DNA of 64,000 bases from Rhodovulum robiginosum (GTDB lineage Bacteria > Pseudomonadota > Alphaproteobacteria > Rhodobacterales > Rhodobacteraceae), in NCBI RefSeq assembly GCF_003944755.1, contig NZ_RWGU01000050.1, forward strand, positions 1-64,000, written 5' to 3'. The notes beneath the pieces are model-generated. The model saw only the letters and a list, made by a program, of their open reading frames with translations. It was not told the origin of the DNA and searched no databases. The position numbers were made by a program, and so were the translations under genes. Shown here one piece after another: positions 33,542-43,967 of the stretch (its first letter is position 1; every line of letters begins with the position of its first letter).

Positions 33542-34300
33542 ATGACCGAGCATACCCGCCGCAACCTGCTGTGGCTGGGGGGCGCGGCGCTGGCCGCCGC
33601 GGCGCTGTCCGCGGGGCCGGGTCTCTACCGCCGCATGGTGCCCCGCCGCTTCGATTTCGTGCCGGTGGCGGGCCTGCCCGGCTTTCGGCGGACCGCGCAG
33701 GCGGAGTTTTCCGCCGGCACGGCGCTCTTCGCCGGGCTCGATGCCGGCGAGGCGCCCGCGGCCGCGGCGCCCGGGGGCGATATCTGCGCCCTTCTCTTTG
33801 GCGCGGCGCTCGGAGAGGCCGTGCCGGTGGCCTATTTTTCCGATTTCCGTTGCCCCTATTGCCGGGTGCTGACGCCGCTGCTGCTCGACCTCAAGGCCGC
33901 GGCCGACCCGCCGATCCGGCTGGTTTGGCACGAGCTGCCGCTTTTAGGGGCGGGGTCGGTGCTGGCCGCGCGGGCGGCGCTTGCGGCTGAACGGCAGGGG
34001 GCGGGCGACGCGATGCATTTGCGCCTCGCCCGGTCGTCATTCGCACCCAGCCCCGGCTACCTGCGCGATCTGGCCGAGGCGCTGGGCATCGACGGCGAGC
34101 GGCTTGTCGCCGACATGCAGGCCCCCGCGATCGACCGGCAGCTTGCGGTCAGCGCCGGGCTGGCCCGACGCTTCGGCTTTGTCGGCACGCCCGCGCTGGT
34201 GGTCGGCCGCACGGCGCATCTGGGCCGGATCGCAGCGCCCGATCTGCGCCGTCTGATCGCGCTGGAGGCGGATGAGGCAGCGACGGCCCCCTGCGCCTGA
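33542..34300 (+). CDS. Exported DsbA-family thioredoxin-fold protein
   Basis: The 252-aa protein has an N-terminal export signal (TRRNLLWLGGAALAAAALSA) with a twin arginine, which may make it a Tat substrate. The active site is CPYC within FSDFRCPYCRVLTPLLLDLK, and a cis-Pro region is at GFVGTPALVVG. It is predicted to be a periplasmic thiol oxidase or isomerase. It follows the hydrolase gene by 4 bp. Confidence 0.85.
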   Translation: MTEHTRRNLLWLGGAALAAAALSAGPGLYRRMVPRRFDFVPVAGLPGFRRTAQAEFSAGTALFAGLDAGEAPAAAAPGGDICALLFGAALGEAVPVAYFSDFRCPYCRVLTPLLLDLKAAADPPIRLVWHELPLLGAGSVLAARAALAAERQGAGDAMHLRLARSSFAPSPGYLRDLAEALGIDGERLVADMQAPAIDRQLAVSAGLARRFGFVGTPALVVGRTAHLGRIAAPDLRRLIALEADEAATAPCA

Positions 34301-34374
34301 GCCCGCAAACGGCTGGAAGCGCGCGAGGCTTCGTGCCAATACCAAGGGCGGACCAACAGGAGGCGCGCGGCGAC

Positions 34375-37188
34375 ATGAGCACCGGATTCGGCAAGGGCTG
34401 CCATCTGCACCTGATCGACGGCTCGGCCTTCATCTTCCGTGCCTTCCACGCGCTGCCGCCCTTGACGCGCAAATCCGACGGGCTGCCGGTGGGTGCCGTG
34501 TCGGGCTTTTGCAACATGGTCCACAAATACGTCGAGGATAACGCCGGCCCCGACGCGCCCACCCATGTGGCGGTGATTTTCGACAAGGGCAGCCACACCT
34601 TCCGCAATGACCTCTACGACCAGTACAAGGCCAACCGCGACGAGATGCCAGAGGACCTGCGCCCGCAGATCCCGCTGACGCGCGAGGCGACCCGCGCCTT
34701 CAACATCGCCTGCATCGAGCAGGAGAATTACGAGGCCGACGACATCATCGCCACGCTCGCCCGCCAGGCCCGCGAGGCCGGCGGGCGGGTGACGATCATC
34801 AGTTCGGACAAGGATCTGATGCAGCTGGTCGGCGGCGGGGTCGAGATGCTGGACGCGATGAAGAACCGCCGGATCGGGGTGGAGGAGGTCGAGGAAAAAT
34901 TCGGCGTCGGCCCCGACCGGGTGGTCGACGTGCAGGCGCTGGCCGGCGACAGCGTCGACAACATTCCCGGCGCGCCGGGGATTGGCATCAAGACCGCGGC
35001 GCTGTTGATCAACGATTTCGGCGATCTTGAAACGCTGCTGGACCGGGCAGAGGAGATCAAGCAGCCCAAGCGCCGCCAGACCCTGATCGAGAACCGCGCC
35101 CAGATCGAGCTGTCGAAAAAGCTGGTGACGCTCGATGCCGAGATGCCGCTCGAATTCACCCTCGACGATCTTGAGGTGAAAGAGCCCGACCCCGAGGCGC
35201 TGCTGGGTTTCCTGACCGAGATGGAGTTCCGCACCCTGACCAAGCGGATCGCCGACGGGCTGGGCGTCGATGCTCCGGTGATCGCCGACACCGACCCGGC
35301 CGGCGCGAACCCGCCCGACGCGCCCGACGCGCCCGACAAGCTGCCCTTTGCGCCGGACAGCTACGAATGCGTCCGCGATGCAGGGGCGTTGCAGGCGTGG
35401 GTGGACCGCGCCACCGCTCGTGGCTGGGTGGCGGTGGATACCGAGACCACCGGGCTAGACGAGATGCGCTGCGACCTGGTGGGCGTCTCGCTGTCGGTCG
35501 AGCCGGGACAGGCATGCTATATCCCGCTGGCCCACCGCGGCGCGGGCGACGATCTTTTCGGATCGGACGCGCTGGCCGAGGGGCAGATGCCGCTGGACGA
35601 GGCGATGGCGATGCTCAAGCCGCTGCTCGAAGATCCGGCGGTGATGAAGATCGGCCAGAACATGAAATACGACGCCAAGGTTCTGGCCCGCTACGGCATC
35701 GAGGTGGCGCCGATCGACGACACGATGCTGATGTCCTACGCGATGAACGCGGGGCTGCACGGCCATTCGATGGATGCGCTCTCGGAACGCTACCTCGAAC
35801 ACGACCCGATCCCGATCAAGTCGCTGCTGGGCACGGGCAAATCGGCGATCACCTTCGACCGGGTGCCGATCGACGAGGCGGTGAAATACGCCGCCGAAGA
35901 CGCCGACATCACCCTGCGGCTGGCACAAATCTTCAAGCCGCAGCTTCACCAGCGCAAGGTCACCACCGTCTACGAGACGCTGGAACGCCCGCTGGTGCCG
36001 GTGCTGGCCGGTATGGAGATGGCGGGAATCAAGGTGGACCGCGACACGCTGAGCCGGATGTCCAATGCGTTCGCGCAAAAGATGGCCGGGCTGGAAGCCG
36101 AGATTCACGAACTGGCGGGCGAGAAATTCAACGTGGGCTCGCCCAAGCAACTGGGCGAGATCCTGTTCGACAAGATGAGCCTCTCGGGCGGCAAGAAGGG
36201 CAAGACCGGCGCCTATGCCACCGGCGCCGACGTGCTGGAAGACCTCGCCGCCGAAGGCCACGACCTGCCCGCCCGCGTGCTCGACTGGCGCCAGCTATCG
36301 AAGCTGAAATCGACCTATACCGACGCGCTGCAGGACCACATCAACCCCGAGACGGGCCGTGTGCATACCTCTTACGTCATCACCGGGGCGATCACCGGGC
36401 GGCTGGCCTCGACCGACCCGAACCTGCAAAATATCCCCGTGCGCACCGAAGAGGGCCGCCGCATCCGCGAGGCGTTCGTGGCCGACAAGGGCCGCGTGCT
36501 GGTCAGCCTCGACTATTCCCAGATCGAGCTCAGGATCCTCGCCCACATGGCCGAGATCGACGCGCTGAAAGAGGCGTTCCGCGAAGGGCAGGACATCCAC
36601 GCGATGACCGCGTCCGAGATGTTCGACGTGCCGATGGACGAGATGACGCCAGAGGTGCGCCGCCGCGCCAAGGCGATCAATTTCGGCGTGATCTACGGGA
36701 TTTCGGGCTTTGGCCTCGCGCGCAACCTGCGCATCCCGCGCAGCGAGGCGCAGGGCTTCATCGACCGCTATTTCGAACGCTTCCCGGGCATCCGGGACTA
36801 CATGGACGAAACGATCGCCTTCGCCAAAGGGCACAAATACGTTCAGACCCTTTTCGGACGGCGCATCCACACGCCCGAGATCGGCGCCAAGGGCCCGCAG
36901 GCGGGGTTCGCCAAGCGCGCGGCGATCAACGCGCCGATCCAGGGCACGGCGGCCGACATCATCCGCCGGGCGATGGTCCGCATGCCCGAGGCGATAGCCG
37001 ACCTGCCCGCCAAGATGCTGTTGCAGGTCCATGACGAGCTGATCTTCGAGGTCGAGGAGGGCGCGGTGGACGACACCGTCGCGGCGGTGCGCAACGTTAT
37101 GGAGGGGGCCGCGAAGCCGGCGGTGCAGCTCGACGTGCCGTTGGTCGTGGACGCGGGGCAGGGCGCGAACTGGGCGGAGGCGCACTAA
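34375..37188 (+). CDS. polA: DNA polymerase I
   Basis: The 937-aa repair and Okazaki-fragment polymerase has the 5'-3' exonuclease domain first (LIDGSAFIFRAFHAL, HVAVIFDKGSHTFRNDL, YEADDIIATLA, GIGIKTAALLI). A 3'-5' exonuclease domain with intact acidic motif VAVDTETTGLDEM suggests active proofreading. The polymerase domain shows motif A SLDYSQIELRILAH, motif B RRAKAINFGVIYG and motif C LLQVHDELIFE. AGGAGG stands 12 bases before the ATG. It is followed by a hairpin at 37237-37257. Confidence 0.97.
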   Translation: MSTGFGKGCHLHLIDGSAFIFRAFHALPPLTRKSDGLPVGAVSGFCNMVHKYVEDNAGPDAPTHVAVIFDKGSHTFRNDLYDQYKANRDEMPEDLRPQIPLTREATRAFNIACIEQENYEADDIIATLARQAREAGGRVTIISSDKDLMQLVGGGVEMLDAMKNRRIGVEEVEEKFGVGPDRVVDVQALAGDSVDNIPGAPGIGIKTAALLINDFGDLETLLDRAEEIKQPKRRQTLIENRAQIELSKKLVTLDAEMPLEFTLDDLEVKEPDPEALLGFLTEMEFRTLTKRIADGLGVDAPVIADTDPAGANPPDAPDAPDKLPFAPDSYECVRDAGALQAWVDRATARGWVAVDTETTGLDEMRCDLVGVSLSVEPGQACYIPLAHRGAGDDLFGSDALAEGQMPLDEAMAMLKPLLEDPAVMKIGQNMKYDAKVLARYGIEVAPIDDTMLMSYAMNAGLHGHSMDALSERYLEHDPIPIKSLLGTGKSAITFDRVPIDEAVKYAAEDADITLRLAQIFKPQLHQRKVTTVYETLERPLVPVLAGMEMAGIKVDRDTLSRMSNAFAQKMAGLEAEIHELAGEKFNVGSPKQLGEILFDKMSLSGGKKGKTGAYATGADVLEDLAAEGHDLPARVLDWRQLSKLKSTYTDALQDHINPETGRVHTSYVITGAITGRLASTDPNLQNIPVRTEEGRRIREAFVADKGRVLVSLDYSQIELRILAHMAEIDALKEAFREGQDIHAMTASEMFDVPMDEMTPEVRRRAKAINFGVIYGISGFGLARNLRIPRSEAQGFIDRYFERFPGIRDYMDETIAFAKGHKYVQTLFGRRIHTPEIGAKGPQAGFAKRAAINAPIQGTAADIIRRAMVRMPEAIADLPAKMLLQVHDELIFEVEEGAVDDTVAAVRNVMEGAAKPAVQLDVPLVVDAGQGANWAEAH

Positions 37189-37236
37189 ACGCCGCTTCCG
37201 CTCTCTACATCGGCGCTTTGCGACATGGGCCGGGCA

Positions 37237-37257
37237 GGCGCCGGCCCTATGTAGCGG
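37237..37257. terminator. Hairpin between polA and the UspA gene
   Basis: GGGCCGG-GCAGGCG-CCGGCCC, extended by ACAT/ATGT with a one-base bulge. There is no T tract, so it may be a weak terminator or a leader structure. Confidence 0.35.
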
Positions 37258-37291
37258 GGAAATCGCAACCGTTCCCTGCAGGAGCCCCCAC

Positions 37292-37702
37292 ATGCCGCGC
37301 GATATCCACAAGATCCTGTGCCCGCTCAACCTGCGCCACGCCGAACTCGCCCATCCCGCTTATGGCGAGACGCTGCGGCAGGCCCGCTGGCACGGCGCCG
37401 AGGTGATCCTCGCTACCGTCGTCCCCGAGATGGAGCGAAACCTCAACATCCACGATTCCGAGGCCTTCTGGATGGACCGGCTCAAGAAATTCCTAAAAGA
37501 GAATCCTGCGGGCGACGTTGCTGTCCGTCTATTGGTCCGAAAAGGCGCGCCGCACCGCCAGATCGTCAAGCTGGCGCAATCCGAGTCCATCGACATGATC
37601 GTGATGGAATCGGCCAATCCGCGCATCCAGGATTACCTCTTGGGCACCACGGCCAGCCATGTGGTGAACCACGCGCCCTGCACGGTCATGGCCGTGCGCT
37701 AA
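37292..37702 (+). CDS. Universal stress protein UspA family
   Basis: The 136-aa single-domain protein starts MPRDIHKILCPLNLRHAE. It ends with the family C-terminus IVMESANPRIQDYLLGTTASHVVNHAPCTVMAVR, in which G-x9-G/S (here LGTTASHVV) is the ATP-binding-type loop. It has no signal or membrane segment. AGGAG lies before the ATG. It is a probable stress-response protein of unknown target. Confidence 0.88.
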   Translation: MPRDIHKILCPLNLRHAELAHPAYGETLRQARWHGAEVILATVVPEMERNLNIHDSEAFWMDRLKKFLKENPAGDVAVRLLVRKGAPHRQIVKLAQSESIDMIVMESANPRIQDYLLGTTASHVVNHAPCTVMAVR

Positions 37703-37753
37703 ACGGGAGTTGGCGTGCTTGCATCGGCTGCACGCCGCGCCCAAACTCCGCCC

Positions 37754-38659
37754 ATGCCGCACGACCATCGCCACCCTCATGTAGACGCCGCCACGGGCGA
37801 TAGGCGGGTGGCCTGGGCGGTGGCGGCCAACCTGTTGCTGACGGTGGGGCAGATCGTTGGCGGCATCCTGTCGGGCTCGCTGGCGCTGATCGCGGATGCG
37901 GTGCACAATCTTTCCGACGCGGTGTCGCTGATCATGGCACTGGCCGCCCGGCGCATCGCCCGCCGCCCCCGCGACGAGAGCATGACCTTTGGCTATGGCA
38001 GGGCCGAGATCGTGGCCGCGCTGATCAACCTCAACGCGCTGATCCTGATCGGGCTGTTCCTGATCTACGAGGCCATCGGCAGGCTGATCGACCCGCCCGG
38101 CGTGGAAGGCTGGATCGTCGTCGTTATTGCCGGCCTCGCGCTCATCGTCGACGCGGTGACGGCCTACCTGACCTGGCGCATGGCGCAGGACAGCGTCAAC
38201 ATCCGCGCCGCGTTCCTGCACAACCTGGCCGACGCGCTGGGATCGGTCGCCGTGATCGTGGCCGGCAGCCTGATCCTGCTCTATGACTGGCGGCTGATCG
38301 ACCCGTTGGTGACGCTGGGTATTTCCGGCTACATCCTGTGGCACGCGGGCCGCGAGATCGGCCCGGTGATCCGGATGCTGATGATGGGCACCCCCGCCGC
38401 CCCGCCGCTGGACAGGCTGCACGACCGGCTGGCCGCCGAGGATGGGGTAGAGGACGTGCACCACCTGCACCTGTGGCAAATCGACGAGCGGCGAACCGCG
38501 CTCGAGGCGCACCTGGTGATTGCCGGTGACCGTGTCGCCGCATTCCCCGAGATCACCGCGCGCGCCAAGGCGATGCTCGCGCAGGAATTCGGCATCGACC
38601 ACGCCACGCTGGAGCTGGAAACCGCTGCCTCGGGCTGTGCCGACCGGGCGGCCTGCTGA
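37754..38659 (+). CDS. Cation diffusion facilitator transporter
   Basis: The 301-aa efflux protein for divalent metals has a His-rich N-terminus (MPHDHRHPHVD) and six membrane helices. The metal-site helix is SLALIADAVHNLSDAVSLI and a second metal-site helix is AAFLHNLADALGSVAVI. The C-terminal cytosolic ferredoxin-like domain is VEDVHHLHLWQIDERRTALEAHLVI. The H-x3-D metal sites (HNLSD and HNLAD) are those of Zn/Cd-type CDFs. Confidence 0.9.
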   Translation: MPHDHRHPHVDAATGDRRVAWAVAANLLLTVGQIVGGILSGSLALIADAVHNLSDAVSLIMALAARRIARRPRDESMTFGYGRAEIVAALINLNALILIGLFLIYEAIGRLIDPPGVEGWIVVVIAGLALIVDAVTAYLTWRMAQDSVNIRAAFLHNLADALGSVAVIVAGSLILLYDWRLIDPLVTLGISGYILWHAGREIGPVIRMLMMGTPAAPPLDRLHDRLAAEDGVEDVHHLHLWQIDERRTALEAHLVIAGDRVAAFPEITARAKAMLAQEFGIDHATLELETAASGCADRAAC

Positions 38660-38662
38660 CGC

Positions 38663-39262
38663 CTACCCCAGTTCGGCCGAGGGGATGACCGGGAAGAACC
38701 GCCCGCGCGACCACAGGCCGAACCAGTTATCCCCCTCATGCTCGGCATGGGCGCCAATCTCGACCAGCCGGTAAAAGCTCTTGCGGTCGATCAGCGCCTC
38801 CAGCCGGTCGCGCACCAGAACGTAAGGCGAGGGCTCTCCGGTCTCTGGGTCGCGCTCGACCCGGATCGGGTGGTCGGGCCCCGCCGTCACCTTGTCGCCC
38901 ATGTTGGTCAGGAAGGTGAGGGACTGCGCCTCGCCCGCGCCCTTCGCCTCGAAATCCACCGCCACGAAGGGGGCATCGTCGACTGTGATGCCCACCTTCT
39001 CGACCGGGGTGACGAGGAAATAATCCTCCCCGTCGCGGCGCAGGATGGTGGAAAACAGCCGCACCAGTTCGGGCCGGCCGATCGGCGTGCCGAGGTAGAA
39101 CCACGTGCCGTCCCGCGCGATGCGCATGTCGAGATCGCCGCAAAACGGCGGGTTCCAGGCATGAACCGGCGGCAATCCGCGCGTTCCGGCGGCCCGTGCC
39201 GATTCGGCCAGCGACTCGGCCGAGGGTTTCACGATCATTTGTCCGGCATCGGTTTTTGCCAT
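38663..39262 (-). CDS. DUF1285 domain protein
   Basis: The 199-aa soluble protein contains the DUF1285 sequence [58 protein letters not shown]. The family has a known fold but no assigned function. It converges with the CDF gene and diverges from moxR, with 60 bp between the starts. Confidence 0.85.
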   Translation of the reverse strand: MAKTDAGQMIVKPSAESLAESARAAGTRGLPPVHAWNPPFCGDLDMRIARDGTWFYLGTPIGRPELVRLFSTILRRDGEDYFLVTPVEKVGITVDDAPFVAVDFEAKGAGEAQSLTFLTNMGDKVTAGPDHPIRVERDPETGEPSPYVLVRDRLEALIDRKSFYRLVEIGAHAEHEGDNWFGLWSRGRFFPVIPSAELG

Positions 39263-39322
39263 TTGTGCCTCGCGAGATATCTGCCTTTAATGGTGCCACA
39301 TATAACCGCAGGGAGAAATGTC

Positions 39323-40326
<1,004 letters not shown>

Positions 40327-40330
<4 letters not shown>

Positions 40331-41202
40331 GCCACCCCGCCGCCCTTCGTTCCCGCGCCGAGGCGCTGGCCGCGCCGCTGCCGCCGCTCATGGCCGATGC
40401 CGAGCATCTGGCCAGCACGGTGCTGCTGGGCGAACACGGGCGGCGTCGGTCGGGCACCGGCGACGAGTTCTGGCAATACCGCCCGGCCCATGCGGGCGAC
40501 GAGGCGCGGATGATCGACTGGCGCCGCTCGGGCCGGTCGGACGCGCATTTCGTGCGCGAAAAGGAATGGCAGGCGGCGCAAAGCGTGCTGCTCTGGGTCG
40601 ACGACGCGGCCTCGATGGGCTTTTCGGGCGCCCGCGATCACCCAACCAAAGCCGAGCGTGCCCGGGTGCTGGCGATGGCCGTGGCCGTGCTGCTGATGCG
40701 CGGGGGCGAGCGGGTTGGGCTGTCGGGCATGGGCCTGCCGCCGCGCTCTGGGCCGCTGCAATTGCTGCGCCTTGCCGAGGCCCTCAGCGCCGAGCGCGAG
40801 GCGCCCGATTACGGCGCGCCGGAAACCCGCGGTATGCCGCCCCATTCCCGCGCGCTTTTCGTGTCTGATTTCCTGGGCGATCTCGCGCCCGTCGAGGCGG
40901 CGCTGGCCAAGGCCGCCGACCGCGGGGTGAAAGGCGCGATCCTGCAGGTGCTGGACCCGGCGGAAGAGGCGTTTCCTTTTGACGGCCGCACGATCTTTGA
41001 GAGCATGGGCGGCAGCATGGTGCACGAGACGCTGAAGGCCGGCGATCTGCGCGATCGCTATCTCGACCGTCTTGCCGCCCGCAAGGCGCGGCTCGACCAC
41101 CTCGCCCGGACCACCGGCTGGCACTACCATTGCCACCATACCGGAGACAGCGCGCAAGGCGCGCTCTTGTGGCTGTTCCGCGCGCTCGAACGGGTGCGCT
41201 GA
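40327..41202 (+). CDS. DUF58 domain protein
   Basis: The 291-aa protein starts at a GTG overlapping the moxR stop (GTGA). The DUF58 core is visible as GEHGRRRSGTGDEFWQYRPAHAGDEARMIDWRRSGRSDAHFVREKEWQAAQ, followed by VLLWVDDAASMGFSG. The latter is a VWA-like strand whose MIDAS is only partly kept (DDAAS). It is the usual partner of MoxR. Its stop overlaps the next ATG (TGATG), so three genes are translationally coupled. Confidence 0.88.
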
Positions 41203-43967
41203 TGTTCATGCTGGGCCCCATCGGCTTTACCGCGCCGCTGTTGCTTTGGGCGCTGGCCGCGCTTCCCGTGCTGTGGCTGCTGCTGCGCGCCGTGCCGCCC
41301 GCGCCGATCCGCCGGCGGTTTCCGGGGGTGGTGCTGCTTTTGGGGCTCAGCGACGACGAGAACCAGACCGACACCACGCCCTGGTGGCTGTTGCTGCTGC
41401 GGATTCTGGCGGTCGCGGCGGTGATCGTGGGCTTTGCCGGACCCGTGTTGAACCCGCAGGATGAGCGTAGCGGGTCGGGGCCCGTGTTGATCTTCGTGGA
41501 CGGCACATGGGCCGATGCGCGCGACTGGTCGCGCCGGATCGACAGGATCGACGCCGCGCTGGAAGAGGCCGCGCGCGATGCCCGGCCCGTGGCCGTGGTG
41601 CAGGCCACGGACCTGCCCGATGGCGGCCTGCCGTTCCAGGCGGCCGAGGCATGGCGGGCGCGGCTGGCCGGGCTCAAGCCCACACCGTGGATGCCCGACG
41701 CCCGGACGATTGTCGAATGGGCCGAGGGGCTGGAAGGCGGGTTCGACACGTTCTGGATGTCGGGCGGGGTGGATTACCCCGGCCGGCGCGAATTGCTGGC
41801 CACGTTCGAGGCCTCGGGCAATCTGCGCGTCTTCGAAAGCCCGCGCCCGGCCTATGCGCTGCGCCCTGCCGAATTCGCCGACGGGGCGATCAGCCTGACC
41901 GCGCTTCGGGCCCGCACGGGCGACGGCGCCGAGGTGGGGCTGGTCGCCACCGGGCTCGACCCCGCCGGCGTCGAGCGCGACCTCGCGCGGGCCAACGCGG
42001 CCTTTGCCCCGGGCGAGGCCGAGGCCCGCGTCGAGATGGTGCTGCCGCCCGAACTGAGAAACCGCATAACCCGGTTCTCGGTGGCGGGGGTGCGCTCGGC
42101 CGGGGCGGTCAGCCTGACCGATGACAGCCTCAAGCGCCGCGAGGTGGCGCTGATCGCGGGCCGCGACGACCGCGAGGGGCTGCAACTGCTCTCACCGCTT
42201 TTCTACCTGGACAAGGCGCTTGCGCCCACCGCCGACCTGATCGACGGCACGCTTGCCGATATCATCCTGGCCAGTCCCGACGTGATCGTGCTGGCCGACG
42301 TGGCGACGCTGGCTGGGGCCGAGGCCCAAGAGCTGGAGGGCTGGGTGGAAGATGGCGGCCTTCTGCTGCGCTTTGCCGGGCCGCGGCTGGCCGCAAGCGA
42401 TGTCAGCCGCGCCGAGGAAGACCCGCTGATGCCGGTGCGGCTGCGCGCGGGCGGGCGCAGCGTGGGCGGCGCGATGAGCTGGGGCGAGCCCAAGGCCCTG
42501 CGCCCCTTCGCCGAAACCTCGCCGTTCTTCGGTCTCGACGTGCCCGACGATGTGCGCGTCAGCGCCCAGGTGATGGCCCAGCCCGACCCGCAGCTTGCCG
42601 AGCGGTCCATCGCCGCGCTGACCGACGGCACGCCGCTGGTCACGCGCAAGCGTCTGGGCGAGGGGCAGGTGGTGCTGTTTCACGTCACCGCCAACGCCGA
42701 ATGGTCCACCCTGCCGCTTTCGGGTCTCTTCGTGCAGATGCTCGAACGGTTGGCAGTCTCGACCCGCCCCGCGCGGCCCGCGGCGGCCGATCTGGCCGGC
42801 ACCACCTGGGTGGCCGAGGCGGTGCTGAACGGCTTCGGCGAGATCGAAGATGCCGGGCGGCTGTCCGGCGTGCCGGGCGAGCGGCTGGCCGACGCGCGCC
42901 CCTCGGCCGACCTGCCGCCGGGGCTTTATGCCGGCGAGGACCGGCGGCTTGCGCTCAACGTCATCGGCCCCGATACCGAGCTCGCGGCCAGCGCATGGCC
43001 TGCGCGGATCCCCGTCGAGGGGCTGGCGGTGACGCGCGAGACCGCGCTCAAGGGGGCGCTGTTGACGCTGGCGCTGATCCTGCTGGCCGCCGATATCCTG
43101 GCCTCGCTGTGGCTGTCGGGCCGGCTCAGGAGCGCGAAAGCGGGGCTGGCCGCCGTGCTGGCGCTGGGCCTCATCCTGCCGGTCGAGGCCCGCGCGCAAT
43201 CGGGCGCGGACGACGAATTGGCGCTGCGGGCGACCAGCGAGGTGGTGCTGGCCCATGTGGTCACCGGCGATGCACGGGTCGACCAGGTGGCGGAGGCAGG
43301 GCTGAGGGGGCTGTCGGACAAGCTGTTTCAGCGGACGTCGATCGAGCCCGCCGCGCCCATCGGCGTGAACCTCGAAACCGACGAGCTTTCGTTTTTCCCG
43401 TTCCTTTACTGGCCGGTCACGGCAAACCAGCCGCTGCCCTCGCCTGACGCCTACGCCAAGCTCAACCGCTACCTGCGCACGGGCGGCATGATCCTGTTCG
43501 ACACCCGTGATGCCGACGTGGCGCGGTTCGGCGGCGGCTCGCCCGAGGGGCGCAAGCTGCAGGCCATCGCCCGCCCCCTCGATGTCCCTCCGCTGGAGCC
43601 GGTGCCGTCGGACCACGTCCTGACCCGCACCTTTTACCTGTTGCAGGATTTCCCGGGCCGGCACGCCAGCCGCGATGTCTGGGTCGAGGCCGCGCCGCCC
43701 GATGCGGTACGCGCCGAGGGCATGCCGTTTCGCGATCTCAATGACGGGGTCACGCCGGTGGTGATCGGCGGCAACGACTGGGCGGCGGCCTGGGCGGTGG
43801 ATCCCCAGGGCGCGGCGATGTTCCCGGTGGGCCGTGGCTATGCCGGCGAACGCCAGCGCGAGATCGCCTATCGCTTCGGGGTCAATCTGGTGATGCATGT
43901 GTTGACCGGAAACTACAAATCCGACCAGGTGCACGTGCCCGCCCTTCTCGACAGGCTGGGCCAATGA
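41202..43967 (+). CDS. BatA-like membrane protein with C-terminal DUF4159 domain
   Basis: A 921-aa protein with an N-terminal aerotolerance-regulator (BatA) membrane segment (APLLLWALAALPVLWLLLRAVPPAPIRRRFP) and a second helix (ILAVAAVIVGFAGPVL). A VWA-like domain follows with a degenerate metal site (VLIFVDGTWAD instead of DxSxS). A further helix pair lies near residues 615-660. The C-terminal DUF4159 region (LSFFPFLYWPVTANQPLP, RTGGMILFDTRD) is rich in the glutamine-amidotransferase-like fold. It probably forms an envelope complex with the genes on both sides. Overlaps of 1 base upstream and 4 bases downstream indicate one operon. Confidence 0.85.
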   Translation: MFMLGPIGFTAPLLLWALAALPVLWLLLRAVPPAPIRRRFPGVVLLLGLSDDENQTDTTPWWLLLLRILAVAAVIVGFAGPVLNPQDERSGSGPVLIFVDGTWADARDWSRRIDRIDAALEEAARDARPVAVVQATDLPDGGLPFQAAEAWRARLAGLKPTPWMPDARTIVEWAEGLEGGFDTFWMSGGVDYPGRRELLATFEASGNLRVFESPRPAYALRPAEFADGAISLTALRARTGDGAEVGLVATGLDPAGVERDLARANAAFAPGEAEARVEMVLPPELRNRITRFSVAGVRSAGAVSLTDDSLKRREVALIAGRDDREGLQLLSPLFYLDKALAPTADLIDGTLADIILASPDVIVLADVATLAGAEAQELEGWVEDGGLLLRFAGPRLAASDVSRAEEDPLMPVRLRAGGRSVGGAMSWGEPKALRPFAETSPFFGLDVPDDVRVSAQVMAQPDPQLAERSIAALTDGTPLVTRKRLGEGQVVLFHVTANAEWSTLPLSGLFVQMLERLAVSTRPARPAAADLAGTTWVAEAVLNGFGEIEDAGRLSGVPGERLADARPSADLPPGLYAGEDRRLALNVIGPDTELAASAWPARIPVEGLAVTRETALKGALLTLALILLAADILASLWLSGRLRSAKAGLAAVLALGLILPVEARAQSGADDELALRATSEVVLAHVVTGDARVDQVAEAGLRGLSDKLFQRTSIEPAAPIGVNLETDELSFFPFLYWPVTANQPLPSPDAYAKLNRYLRTGGMILFDTRDADVARFGGGSPEGRKLQAIARPLDVPPLEPVPSDHVLTRTFYLLQDFPGRHASRDVWVEAAPPDAVRAEGMPFRDLNDGVTPVVIGGNDWAAAWAVDPQGAAMFPVGRGYAGERQREIAYRFGVNLVMHVLTGNYKSDQVHVPALLDRLGQ